Below, piece after piece: positions 36,520-45,022 of a stretch of 64,000 nt of DNA; position 1 is the first letter of the stretch; the number at the start of each line of letters is the position of its first letter. The notes under the pieces were generated by a model that saw only the letters and a list, made by a program, of their open reading frames with translations, was not told the origin of the DNA and searched no databases. Position numbers and translations under genes: made by a program. The DNA comes from Massilia frigida (GTDB lineage: Bacteria; Pseudomonadota; Gammaproteobacteria; Burkholderiales; Burkholderiaceae_D): the NCBI RefSeq assembly GCF_011682175.1, contig NZ_WHJG01000010.1, positions 1 through 64,000 on the forward strand, read 5' to 3'.

Positions 36520-36945
36520 TCACGCGCAGCGCGCGCGCACGCATTCGACGTAGGCGACGCTGTCGGGCGGCACGCCGTTGCGCTGCGAGGTCCAGATCAT
36601 CTGGCCCAGGCATTCCATGATTTCGTGATGGGCGTCGTGCGCGCCCAGGCGCTGGGTCAGCGCAGTGCAGGCGGCGCGGATGCCGGGCGGCTGGTCGATC
36701 GACACCTGCTCGGCGATCGACAGGTGCATCGACAGGTGCAGGAAGGGATTGGCCTGGCCGCCATCGACCGAGTAATCGCGCGCCAGGGCCGCCTCGGCGT
36801 CGGACAGTACATCGGCATATTCGGGGTGCTGGACGATCCAGTCGGCGGCGATGGCGTCCATCGGGCTGAGAATCTCGCCGCTGCGCTGCTTGCGGTAGGC
36901 TTCGCAGAAAAAACGGCGCACATCGTCGGAAGAGGGGGTGAACAT
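36520..36945 (-). CDS. DUF1841 family protein
   Basis: About 141 residues from the ATG at 36943-36945 (MFTPSSDDVRRFFCEAYRK), which matches the usual start of this small, soluble, betaproteobacterial family. Conserved features are PLHLS-like ANPFLHLSMHLSIAEQVSIDQPPGI and HDAHHEIMECLGQMIW. No biochemical role is established. Histidine-rich helices (HLSMHLS, HDAHHE) would allow metal binding. The longer in-frame upstream sequence is unlike the family. It is convergent with the amidohydrolase. Confidence 0.8.
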   Translation of the reverse strand: MFTPSSDDVRRFFCEAYRKQRSGEILSPMDAIAADWIVQHPEYADVLSDAEAALARDYSVDGGQANPFLHLSMHLSIAEQVSIDQPPGIRAACTALTQRLGAHDAHHEIMECLGQMIWTSQRNGVPPDSVAYVECVRARCA

Positions 36946-37084
36946 GGTTGGCGGGACAGGCAAATGAGGTAGGCCACATTGTACCGCCATCGCCGCGGCG
37001 CCGTCCCGGCCCGTCCAATGACCCGGGGCGGGCAAGGGTGCGATGCTGGCGCGCTGGCTTGCCTTATGTGCAACTCCGAGGGTG

Positions 37085-37109
37085 AAAAAACGGCGCCGTG
37101 AAGCGCCGT
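37085..37109 (-). terminator. Rho-independent terminator after rppH
   Basis: Read on the minus strand, a 7-bp GC stem (arms 37103-37109 and 37090-37096, six-base loop) is followed by six T residues (complement of 37085-37090). It lies about 20 bases past the rppH stop. Confidence 0.8.
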
Positions 37110-37128
37110 CGGGTGTTGCGATTACTTG

Positions 37129-37737
37129 CTATTCCTTGCCCGGCACCAGTACCAGCTCCGCTTCCGGAGCGCAGGGCTGTTCCGGAGATGGCTGGCGCGG
37201 CGCGTGCGGCTGGCGCAGGTAACGGGCCGTGTGGCGCCGTTCGTGCGTATGGCCGCCGTTGGCCGGCCAGGTCAGGAAACGCGATAATTCCTGCAGGGCG
37301 CGCTGGTAGACATCGCGCTTGAACTCGATCACCACATCGAGCGGCACCCAGTAATCGTGCCAGCGCCAGGCGTCGAATTCCGGATGGTCGGTCAGGCGCA
37401 GGTTGACGTCGTTATCGCGCGCGCACATGCGCAACAGGAACCAGATCTGCTTTTGCCCCCGGTAGTGGCCGCGAATCTCGCGCTTGATAAAATGGTCGGG
37501 CACTTCATAGCGCAGCCAGTCGCGGGTGCGTCCCACAATCTTCACATGCTCCTGGCGCAAGCCAATCTCTTCCTCCAGTTCGCGATACATTGCCTGTTCC
37601 GGTGTCTCACCGTATTTAATGCCCCCTTGCGGGAACTGCCACGAGTGCTCGCGCACCCGCTTGCCCCACCACACCTCGTTATGGGCGTTCAGCAGGATGA
37701 TGCCGACGTTGGGCCGGAACCCTTCACGGTCGAGCAT
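37129..37737 (-). CDS. rppH: RNA pyrophosphohydrolase
   Basis: A 202-residue Nudix enzyme. The full Nudix box lies at residues 38-60 (G38, E44, R52-E53, E56-E57, G59). The start [27 protein letters not shown] and [12 protein letters not shown] are the RppH family signature. It removes pyrophosphate from the 5' end of mRNA to start decay by RNase E. The last 45 residues are an extra Pro/His-rich tail, as in other betaproteobacteria. It is divergent from proS, the usual arrangement in this group. Confidence 0.95.
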   Translation of the reverse strand: MLDREGFRPNVGIILLNAHNEVWWGKRVREHSWQFPQGGIKYGETPEQAMYRELEEEIGLRQEHVKIVGRTRDWLRYEVPDHFIKREIRGHYRGQKQIWFLLRMCARDNDVNLRLTDHPEFDAWRWHDYWVPLDVVIEFKRDVYQRALQELSRFLTWPANGGHTHERRHTARYLRQPHAPRQPSPEQPCAPEAELVLVPGKE

Positions 37738-37941
37738 AGTGCACCTCGAAACTTTCTGCCAGCGCGCGTCCTTCTTACATATTTACCCACAAATTCTGGC
37801 CCCCGCCAGGCTTTCGGGGTACGAAAACGGCGGGAACCGCGTCAAACGGGCCCATTTGTATAAAGATTGGACGCATCAGCCAGCTAATCCTTTAAAATTA
37901 GGTTGATTATAACCCTCTCTTTTTAAAAAGAATTCACCGAT

Positions 37942-39675
37942 ATGCGTGCCTCCCGTTTTTTTATTTCAACTTTAAAAGATGCACCGTCCGACGCTGAAAT
38001 CGTCAGTCACCAGCTGATGATGCGCGCAGGAATGATCAAGCGCCTCGGCTCCGGCATCTATACGTACATGCCGACCGGCTTGCGCGTGATCCGCAAGGTC
38101 GAAGCGATTATTCGTGAAGAAATGAACAAGGCGGGCGGCATTGAAATGCTGATGCCGCTCGTGCAGCCAGCCGAGCTGTGGCAGGAAACCGGGCGCTGGG
38201 AAAAGATGGGCCCGGAACTGATGCGCGTGAAAGACCGTCACGGCCGCGAGTACGCGATCCAGCCGACGTCGGAAGAAGTCATCACCGACGTGGTGCGCTC
38301 CGAGATCAAGTCCTACCGCCAGCTGCCGCTCAATTTTTACCACATCCAGACCAAGTTCCGCGACGAGCGCCGTCCGCGTTTCGGCCTGATGCGCGGGCGT
38401 GAATTCACGATGAAGGATGCTTACTCCTTCGACCGCGACGAAGCGAGCATGAAGGTCTCGTACCAGATCATGTACGACGCCTACACCGCCATCTTCAACC
38501 GCTTCGGCTTGAAATTCCGCGCAGTGGCGGCCGACAACGGCGCCATCGGCGGCTCCGGCTCGCACGAATTCCACGTCATCGCCAGCACCGGCGAAGACGC
38601 CATCGTCTACTGCCCGACCTCCGACTACGCGGCCAACATGGAAGCGGCCGAAGCGCTGCCGCTGGCCGCCGCGCGCGCCGCCGCCGCCGCACCGCTGACC
38701 AAGACCGCCACCCCGGGCGCCACCAAGTGCGAGAGCGTGGCCGAGATGCTCAAGCTGCCGCTGTCGCAGACTGTCAAGACCATCGCCCTGACGGTGGAAA
38801 AGGAAGTCGCCGGCAAGCAGGTGCTGGAAAACTGGATGCTGCTGCTGCGCGGCGACCATGAACTGAACGAGATCAAGGTCGGCAAAGTAGCCGGCCTGGC
38901 CACGCACCGCTTCGCCACCGAAGCCGAAATCCTGGCTTGCTACGGCAGCATTCCCGGCTACCTGGGTCCGATCGGCACCAAGCAGCCGGTCACCATCGTG
39001 GCCGACCGCACGGTTGCCAACATGGCCGATTTCGTCTGCGGCGCCAACGAAGAAGGCTTCCACTACACGGGCGCCAACTGGGTGCGCGACCTGCCGGAAG
39101 CGCTTGTTGCCGACCTGCGCAACGTGGTCGAAGGCGACGCTTCGCCGGACGGCAAGGGCGTGCTGGCGATCGAACGCGGGATCGAAGTCGGTCACGTGTT
39201 CCAGCTCGGGACCTCGTACTCCGAGAGCATGAAAGCTACTTTTCTGGACGAAAACGGCAAGCCTGCGCCGCTGCAGATGGGTTGCTACGGGATTGGCGTG
39301 ACGCGTATTTTGGGCGCGGCGATCGAGCAGAATTTCGACGACAAGGGCATCATCTGGCCGGCCGCGATCGCGCCGTTCGAAGTGGTCCTGTGCCCGATGG
39401 GGATGGACCGCAGCGAGATGGTCAAGACTGAAGTCGAGAGCCTGTACGCGGCGCTGCAAGCGGCCGGGGTGGACGTGATCGTCGACGACCGCGGGCTGCG
39501 TCCGGGCGCCATGTTCGCCGACTGGGAACTGATCGGCGTGCCGCACCGCGTGGTGATCGGCGAGCGTGGCCTGAAGGAAGGCAACCTCGAATACCAGGGC
39601 CGGCGCGATGCCGAGGCGACCGCCGTGCCGGTGGCCGGCATGGTCGAGTTCATCAAAGGCAAATTGAGCCAGTGA
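37942..39675 (+). CDS. proS: Prolyl-tRNA synthetase
   Basis: A 577-residue class II synthetase of the bacterial type. Motif 1 is in [20 protein letters not shown], motif 2 is in [25 protein letters not shown], and motif 3 is in [16 protein letters not shown]. The inserted editing domain (about 220-400), which removes Ala-tRNA(Pro), is present, with an alanine-rich stretch at 237-253. The C-terminal anticodon-binding domain ends in [10 protein letters not shown]. It overlaps the start of the lytic transglycosylase by four bases. Confidence 0.97.
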   Translation: MRASRFFISTLKDAPSDAEIVSHQLMMRAGMIKRLGSGIYTYMPTGLRVIRKVEAIIREEMNKAGGIEMLMPLVQPAELWQETGRWEKMGPELMRVKDRHGREYAIQPTSEEVITDVVRSEIKSYRQLPLNFYHIQTKFRDERRPRFGLMRGREFTMKDAYSFDRDEASMKVSYQIMYDAYTAIFNRFGLKFRAVAADNGAIGGSGSHEFHVIASTGEDAIVYCPTSDYAANMEAAEALPLAAARAAAAAPLTKTATPGATKCESVAEMLKLPLSQTVKTIALTVEKEVAGKQVLENWMLLLRGDHELNEIKVGKVAGLATHRFATEAEILACYGSIPGYLGPIGTKQPVTIVADRTVANMADFVCGANEEGFHYTGANWVRDLPEALVADLRNVVEGDASPDGKGVLAIERGIEVGHVFQLGTSYSESMKATFLDENGKPAPLQMGCYGIGVTRILGAAIEQNFDDKGIIWPAAIAPFEVVLCPMGMDRSEMVKTEVESLYAALQAAGVDVIVDDRGLRPGAMFADWELIGVPHRVVIGERGLKEGNLEYQGRRDAEATAVPVAGMVEFIKGKLSQ

Positions 39676-40292
39676 GCGCGTCGGTGATTGTCAATACGCT
39701 GGCGCAGTTGGCGCTGGCGGCGGGGCTGCTGTGTTCCTGGTCGGCCTGGGCCGGCAACCAGAAAGAAGAAGCGATGGCCGACTCGGTGCGGCTGGCGCTG
39801 TCGAACGCGATCAAGGACACGCATCCGCCGCAGCCCGTGTTTCGCGACGAGGCGGGGCGGGCGCGCTACCAGCAATGGCTGGCGGCGATGTCGGACCGGC
39901 TCAAGCGCAAGCTGCCGGACGACCAGGTGCGGCTCGAATTCCTGCAATCGGTCTGGTACGAATCGAACCGTGCCGGGCTCGATACGGGGATGGTGCTGGG
40001 GCTGATCCAGGTCGAATCGGCGTACCGCAAGTATGCCGTCTCGATGGTGGGAGCACGCGGCTACATGCAAGTGATGCCGTTCTGGACCAACGTGATCGGC
40101 GACAGCGACCGCAGCAAGCTGTTCCACATGCAAACGAACTTGCGCTACGGCTGCTCGATCTTGCGCATGTACCTCGACATGGAGAATGGCAACACCTACT
40201 TGGCGCTGGGCCGCTACAACGGCAGCCGCGGCAAGCCCGCCTACCCCAACTCAGTGCTCGCCGCCTGGGAAAAGTGGAAATTTCCTAGCTAA
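39672..40292 (+). CDS. Lytic transglycosylase (SLT domain)
   Basis: A 206-residue protein from a GTG that overlaps the proS stop (GTGA). The N-terminal 28 residues form a signal peptide. The SLT/lysozyme-like domain (about 95-200) has the catalytic glutamate E115 in [15 protein letters not shown], then [12 protein letters not shown] and the [10 protein letters not shown] loop. It cuts the murein glycan strand in the periplasm. The link with proS is conserved in related betaproteobacteria. Confidence 0.9.
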   Translation: MSASVIVNTLAQLALAAGLLCSWSAWAGNQKEEAMADSVRLALSNAIKDTHPPQPVFRDEAGRARYQQWLAAMSDRLKRKLPDDQVRLEFLQSVWYESNRAGLDTGMVLGLIQVESAYRKYAVSMVGARGYMQVMPFWTNVIGDSDRSKLFHMQTNLRYGCSILRMYLDMENGNTYLALGRYNGSRGKPAYPNSVLAAWEKWKFPS

Positions 40293-40306
40293 AAACGCGG
40301 AGTCCC

Positions 40307-40862
40307 CCTACAACCGGGGTCAGAGCTCTAATCTGAAATGAATTGCAAAACCGGCGGCTGGCGCAGCAAGGCAGCCCCGGTTTGCCTGCCCGACACTCTA
40401 AATCCTACATTGAGGCCTGCCCAATCTTGAGCCGTAGTCGTCGCCAAAAGCCCATCAAGGGTCTTTGTATATCGAGCAGTGAGCGCTGGGACAAGAAGGC
40501 CTGGCATCGCCGCTTCCGTACCCGGGAACGCCAAGCGCTGGCCTGCGCCTTGCCCGATGGCCTGGAAGCCCATCTGTCCGTGCTGGAACGTGAGGTCAGT
40601 AACGTCTGGGCGATGGATAAGGACGGTCATATTTACCGTCCTCTGAGGGAGCAGGTGAAGTGGGCGGAGTGGGGCGCCGAGCGCAGGGGACAGAACCCGC
40701 ACGAACGCGCGGCCATCAAAAAACGCCTGATGCACAAGTGGATGGGCAAATGATCAACGCCACCCCCTGCTGACGCACCGGAAAAATTTCTAATCAGAGC
40801 TCTGACCCCGGTTGTAGGATGCGGGAAAGATTTCTAATCAGAGGTCAGACCCCGGTTGTAGG
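40307..40862. mobile_element. Inverted-repeat-bounded mini-element with a small ORF
   Basis: A 23-bp perfect inverted repeat (40307-40329 and 40796-40818; 30 of 33 bases match when extended inward) flanks a 466-base interior holding one small gene. A third, directly repeated copy of the right end follows at 40830-40862, differing in the centre (GAGGTCAGA instead of GAGCTCTGA). The ends contain the CCGGGGTC motif shared with the palindromes at 16.7 and 21.9 kb. No transposase is encoded, so it would need a helper. No obvious target-site duplication is visible. Confidence 0.65.
40427..40753 (+). CDS. Small basic protein of unknown function inside the repeat-bounded element
   Basis: About 108 residues from a TTG at 40427, giving a start like SRSRRQKPIKGLCISSSERWDKKAWHRRFRTRER, which I regard as the conserved N-terminus of a small family found in proteobacteria. 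An ATG 28 codons upstream lies almost in the left repeat and adds low-quality sequence. The protein is rich in Arg, Lys and Trp (pI clearly basic) and has no signal peptide, membrane helix or known domain. The centre, SNVWAMDKDGHIYRPL, and the end, RAAIKKRLMHKWMGK, are helical. Nucleic-acid binding is a guess from charge. Confidence 0.55.
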   Translation: MSRSRRQKPIKGLCISSSERWDKKAWHRRFRTRERQALACALPDGLEAHLSVLEREVSNVWAMDKDGHIYRPLREQVKWAEWGAERRGQNPHERAAIKKRLMHKWMGK

Positions 40863-40985
40863 AGGCTCGATGCCGCTTGTAGGAGATTTTGGCGAATAGG
40901 GCAAGTTAATGCGCTGACCCCGGTTAGGCGCGGCGGTGGCCGGCGGTGTAGACTGCTTTTTTTCTCCGAGCTCACGAAAGTGCAC

Positions 40986-42425
40986 ATGCGATTGACTCTT
41001 CTTGCCGCAGCGTCCGCGCTGGCGGTCTTGGCGGGATGCGCCAGCGTCCAGCCGCCGGCCACGGCCCCGGCCATCACCCACGCGCCAGCGAAAAACATCA
41101 TCTTCTTCCTCGGCGATGGCATGGGTATCAATACCCTGACCGCTGCCCGTATCTACGCCGTCGGCGAGGATGGCCAGCTGACCCTCGATACCTTGCCCGA
41201 ATCGGCTTTCATCAAGACCTTTTCCAACGACGCCCAGGTCACCGACAGCGCCGCGTCCATGTCGGCCTATATGACCGGCGTGAAGGTCAATAACAATGTG
41301 CTGTCGATGAGCACCGATACGGCGCCCGCCGCTCCAGCCCTCGATGCCGCCGGCAACAAGCTGGCCGGCCGCTGCACTGGCGGGCGCCCCGTCGCCACCC
41401 TGGCCGAACTGGCCAAACAGCGCGGCATGTCGGTCGGCGTGGTCACCACCACCCGCGTCACCGATGCCACCCCGGGCGCGGTCTTTTCGCACGTGTGCCA
41501 TCGCGCCATGGAAAACGATATCGCTGCCGCCCTCGTTCCGGGCGGCGCCGGCTACAACGCGGCCCTCGGCCCGCGCGGGCTCGATGTGCTGCTCGGCGGC
41601 GGCAGCGCCCATTTCACCACCACGGCCAAGGGCGGCAAGCGCAGCGACGGGCGCGACCTGCTGGCCGAACTGGCCGCGCAGGGCTATCGCGCGGTCGCCG
41701 ACAGCGCCCAGCTCAAGGCGGTCGACACCACGTCCACCCAGCCGCTGGTCGGCCTGTTCACCACGCACGACATGAGCTTCGATTCGATGCGCGATGCGGC
41801 CAAGGAACCGGGCCTGCCCGAGATGGCCGGCAAGGCCATCGCCATCCTGGCGAACAATCCGAAAGGCTTCTTCCTGGTCGTCGAGGGCGGCATGATCGAC
41901 CTGGCGCTGCATAATTCGAACGCGCGCCGCGCCCTGCAGGAGACGGTCGTGTTCGACAATACCCTCAAGGCGGCCATCGCGCAGATGCGCAGCATCGATC
42001 CGGACCTGAAAAACACGCTGATCGTGGCCACCGCCGATCACGATCATTCGCTGCTCCTGAACGGCTACGCGCGCCGCACCGGCAAGACCACGCCGTCCGA
42101 ACCGGGTGTGCTGGGTTTGATGCGCCGCGTCGATAACAACGAGATCAAGCTCGATGCCGATGGCGCGCCATTTACCATCATCGGTTTCGGCAATGGCGAA
42201 AAACGCGTGCAGGGCAGCCGTGGCGCGGCGCCGCACCTGACCGACGTCCAGGTGAGCGCGGACGATTACCGCCAGGAGGCCGTGGTGCGCACCGAGCCCG
42301 GTTACGAGACCCACAGCGGCACCGATGTGTACCTCGGCGCGATCGGCGCCGGCGCTGCGCGCTTCGGCGGCACCATCGATAACACCCGCGTGTTTGAACT
42401 GATCAAGGCGGCCGCAGGCTGGTAA
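40986..42425 (+). CDS. Alkaline phosphatase, lipoprotein form
   Basis: About 479 residues from ATG 40986. The signal peptide ends in a lipobox LAGC near residue 17, so it should be lipid-anchored. The alkaline phosphatase core is complete: IIFFLGDGMG (metal D), the serine nucleophile S88 in TDSAASM, VEGGMIDLALH (metal D and H), TADHDHS and the THSGTDV histidine. The enzyme releases phosphate from monoesters outside the cytoplasm with two zinc ions and one magnesium ion. It is the first of two tandem paralogs, 14 bases apart. No Pho box was identified. Confidence 0.9.
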   Translation: MRLTLLAAASALAVLAGCASVQPPATAPAITHAPAKNIIFFLGDGMGINTLTAARIYAVGEDGQLTLDTLPESAFIKTFSNDAQVTDSAASMSAYMTGVKVNNNVLSMSTDTAPAAPALDAAGNKLAGRCTGGRPVATLAELAKQRGMSVGVVTTTRVTDATPGAVFSHVCHRAMENDIAAALVPGGAGYNAALGPRGLDVLLGGGSAHFTTTAKGGKRSDGRDLLAELAAQGYRAVADSAQLKAVDTTSTQPLVGLFTTHDMSFDSMRDAAKEPGLPEMAGKAIAILANNPKGFFLVVEGGMIDLALHNSNARRALQETVVFDNTLKAAIAQMRSIDPDLKNTLIVATADHDHSLLLNGYARRTGKTTPSEPGVLGLMRRVDNNEIKLDADGAPFTIIGFGNGEKRVQGSRGAAPHLTDVQVSADDYRQEAVVRTEPGYETHSGTDVYLGAIGAGAARFGGTIDNTRVFELIKAAAGW

Positions 42426-42439
42426 GCCGCGCCCCATTT

Positions 42440-43849
42440 ATGAGACTGACCATGACGCCTTCCCGCTTTCCCTTGCTCCTGCTGGCCGCTGCGTGCGCGC
42501 TGGCGCCTTCCTTCGCGGCCGCCGCATCGTCCACCACCGCGCCGGCCGCGAAAAACATCATCTTCTTCCTCGGCGACGGCATGGGGCCGACCACCATCAC
42601 CGCCGCGCGCATCTACCGCTACAAGGAAGAGGGCTTGCTGCACTTCGAGCGGATGGAGCGCTCGGCGCGCATCAAGACCTATTCGAACGACGCCCAGACC
42701 ACCGACAGCGCCCCGTCGATGGGGGCTTACATGACCGGCATCAAGATCAACAACGATGTCATCTCGATGGCCGACGCCAAGCCCTTCGCTCCGCAGAAGG
42801 ATGCCAACGGAAACGCCAGCATCGATGCCTGCCCGGCCGGCAACGGGCGCGCGGCGGCGACCATCCTCGAACTGGCCAAGGCCAGCGGCAAGTCGGTGGG
42901 CTCGATCACGACTACGGAACTGACCCACGCCACGCCGGCGTCGACCTTTTCGCATGTGTGCGACCGCGACATGGCGTATTCGATCGCGGCGCAGATCGTG
43001 CCGGGCGGCGCCGGCTACAACCCGGCGCTGAAGGATGGCGTCGATGTGCTGATGGGCGGCGGGCGCAATCACTTCACGCCGTTCGACGCGGCGCGCAATC
43101 CGAAGGGCCGCGCCGACGGACGCGACATGCTGGCCGAATTCGCGGCGCGCGGCTACACGGTGGCGGCCAATGCGGAGCAGATGCAGGCCGCGCCGCAGGG
43201 CAGGAAGTTCGTCGGCATCTACAGCGATGTGAGCCACCTCGATTACGCGCTGGCCCGGCGCGCCGGCCAGCCGGCCCTGGCGCAGATGACCTCCAAGGCG
43301 ATCGACCTGCTGGCCGCCAACCCGAAGGGCTTTTTCCTGATGGTCGAAGGCGGCAAGATCGATCATGCGCTGCACGATTCGAACGTGAAGAATGCGCTGG
43401 CCGAAACCATCGGCTTCGATGATGCCATCAAGGCGGCACTCGACAAGATGGAGGCGCTCGATCCGGGCCTGCGCAATACGCTGCTGGTGGTCACGGCGGA
43501 CCACGACCATACGATCGTGATGAACGGGTACGCCCGGCGCGGCAATCCGATTCTCGATATCGTGCGCAATGTGGACGACGGCCAGCCGGCGCGCGATGCC
43601 GATGGCAAGACCTACACCGCGCTGGTGTTCGGCAATGGCCCGAACCGCCTCAATCAGCGGGTGGATGTCGACAGCGCCACGGCGCTGGCCGACAGCTACC
43701 ATCAGGAGACCGGCGTGCGCCTGAAGGGCGAAACCCACGGCGGCGGCGACGTCAAGCTGTTCGCCACCGGCGCCGGCTCGGGCGTGTTCAGGGGGACGAT
43801 GGAAAACACCAAGGTGTTTCATCTGATGAAAGCGGCCTTCGGTTTCTGA
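42440..43849 (+). CDS. Alkaline phosphatase, soluble secreted form
   Basis: A 469-residue paralog of the preceding gene. Its signal peptide ends AAAA-S without a lipobox cysteine, so it should be free in the periplasm or medium. The active site is complete: FFLGDGMGPT, nucleophile S90 in TDSAPSM, VEGGKIDHALH, TADHDHT and ETHGGGDV. The two paralogs align over the whole length with the same insertions (such as the HVC segment with FSHVC). It is cotranscribed with the first and followed by a terminator. Confidence 0.92.
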   Translation: MRLTMTPSRFPLLLLAAACALAPSFAAAASSTTAPAAKNIIFFLGDGMGPTTITAARIYRYKEEGLLHFERMERSARIKTYSNDAQTTDSAPSMGAYMTGIKINNDVISMADAKPFAPQKDANGNASIDACPAGNGRAAATILELAKASGKSVGSITTTELTHATPASTFSHVCDRDMAYSIAAQIVPGGAGYNPALKDGVDVLMGGGRNHFTPFDAARNPKGRADGRDMLAEFAARGYTVAANAEQMQAAPQGRKFVGIYSDVSHLDYALARRAGQPALAQMTSKAIDLLAANPKGFFLMVEGGKIDHALHDSNVKNALAETIGFDDAIKAALDKMEALDPGLRNTLLVVTADHDHTIVMNGYARRGNPILDIVRNVDDGQPARDADGKTYTALVFGNGPNRLNQRVDVDSATALADSYHQETGVRLKGETHGGGDVKLFATGAGSGVFRGTMENTKVFHLMKAAFGF

Positions 43850-44161
43850 CGGCGCGCTGCCCCATCCCGGCCCCGCTCGCGAGAGTGGGGCTTTTTTTTA
43901 TCCCGATGCTGTGGGGAAAATAATGGTTGTATAAAACGGGCAATAATTCCGTAGCGAAAATGTAGCTTTTGAGCTATATTTTCATGTAAATATCAGCCGA
44001 TATTGCCAATCGGCCGAGGCCTTTTTCCGCATGAACCCACAAGCAATCCGCAAGCAAACATTTTTCACGGTGGGGCAAGGAATTGGCGTAGCGCACCGGC
44101 ACCACTTTTCTCCCGCATTACCGCTGCTAGCGGCCGTGCCGGCCGCATTCGGTTGCTGCGC
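43850..44161. other. Intergenic region with terminator and A/T-rich promoter zone
   Basis: This 312-base spacer starts with a terminator (43870-43899). An A/T-rich stretch (about 43915-43995) unlike the surroundings follows, with TATATT at 43975-43980 and a short inverted repeat TAGCT/AGCTA at about 43963-43976. This is the likely promoter zone for the two-gene unit ending in the RTX gene, but I could not identify a convincing -35/-10 pair. The remainder, before 44162, shows nothing. Confidence 0.5.
43870..43899 (+). terminator. Rho-independent terminator after the alkaline phosphatases
   Basis: The outer stem GCCCC (43870-43874)/GGGGC (43887-43891) extends imperfectly through CTC/GAG and is followed by eight T residues. 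It lies about 20 bases past the second phosphatase stop. Confidence 0.75.
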
Positions 44162-45022
44162 ATGAAGCCGTTTTTCGGCCATGATCCGCTGGTCGGCCTG
44201 CTTTGCTACGGCGCCGTCACGCTGGTCCTGTGGTTCTGCATCCGGCGCGCCGCGCGCGGGCGTGCGGGGCCGCTGGCGCGCGCACTGGCCACGGCCGGGA
44301 TGCTCGGCGCCCCGGTTGCCGCCTACTGGCTGGTCAATATCGACCGCCTGTACGGCGAGTGGCGCTATGTCAGGCCCGCCTGCCGGGCCGACGGCGGCGA
44401 CCAGATTGCCCGTCACCTCGACCGGCTCGACAGCCTGGCCGTGCACCCGGCCGGCATCGGCGGCAGCGGCGACATTGTCGATATCGCCGCCACCTATACC
44501 GCTAACCATGTGGGCAAGCAACTGGCGTATGTGGAGTTTCAATTCGATTCGGCGAGCGTCGCAGCCGCTGTCGATGGTGGACCTTTCCGCGGGCGCAATG
44601 CGCCCCAGCCCCTGACGCTCGACGGCCAGCCGGCCGCGCCGGGTTACTACCGGGTCGACAATCTATGCAGCGCCGCGCCCGGCCCGGTCTTGCCGCTGCC
44701 GCGCACGTGTTTCCGCGCCCGCCGCATCGATGCCTTCACCAGCCCCTATCTGCTCGAACACAGGATGGAACCGTGCGCCCAGCCGGCGGCCACGTTCCGT
44801 CTGTGCGCCATGCGCTGGACCATGACCGAGCGCGCCACGGGCACCCTGGTGGCACGCGCGGTGACGTACGCGTATGTCGGCGGATGGCGCAACCGGGCCG
44901 CGTTTCCCGAGGCGCCGGCGCCGTACGACAGCAATACACCCTATGACTTTTGCGGCAGCCGTTTCGCTTCCGGCGCCCAGGGACTTATCGAAGCTATTTT
45001 AACCAGTAAAGGTAGACAGTGA
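44162..45022 (+). CDS. Unknown membrane-anchored protein coupled to the RTX gene
   Basis: About 286 residues from the ATG at 44162 (MKPFFGHDPLVGLLCYGAV). Two membrane helices occupy residues about 10-30 and 42-60, with a basic RRAARGR loop between them. The rest (about 65-286) is soluble and carries eight cysteines spread over the domain (ACRADGG, NLCSAAPG, RTCFRARR, PCAQPA, RLCAMRW, FCGSRF), suggesting disulphides in the periplasm. I recognise no domain. Its stop overlaps the GTG of the 3017-residue RTX gene, so the two are translationally coupled. It may help fold, export or anchor the RTX protein, or respond to its product. Confidence 0.65.
   Translation: MKPFFGHDPLVGLLCYGAVTLVLWFCIRRAARGRAGPLARALATAGMLGAPVAAYWLVNIDRLYGEWRYVRPACRADGGDQIARHLDRLDSLAVHPAGIGGSGDIVDIAATYTANHVGKQLAYVEFQFDSASVAAAVDGGPFRGRNAPQPLTLDGQPAAPGYYRVDNLCSAAPGPVLPLPRTCFRARRIDAFTSPYLLEHRMEPCAQPAATFRLCAMRWTMTERATGTLVARAVTYAYVGGWRNRAAFPEAPAPYDSNTPYDFCGSRFASGAQGLIEAILTSKGRQ

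Noticed and set aside
40343-40426. Extension of the small ORF at 40427 to an ATG 28 codons upstream
   Set aside because: The extra residues run into the left inverted repeat and look random; the conserved-looking part begins with SRSRRQKPIKG at the TTG.
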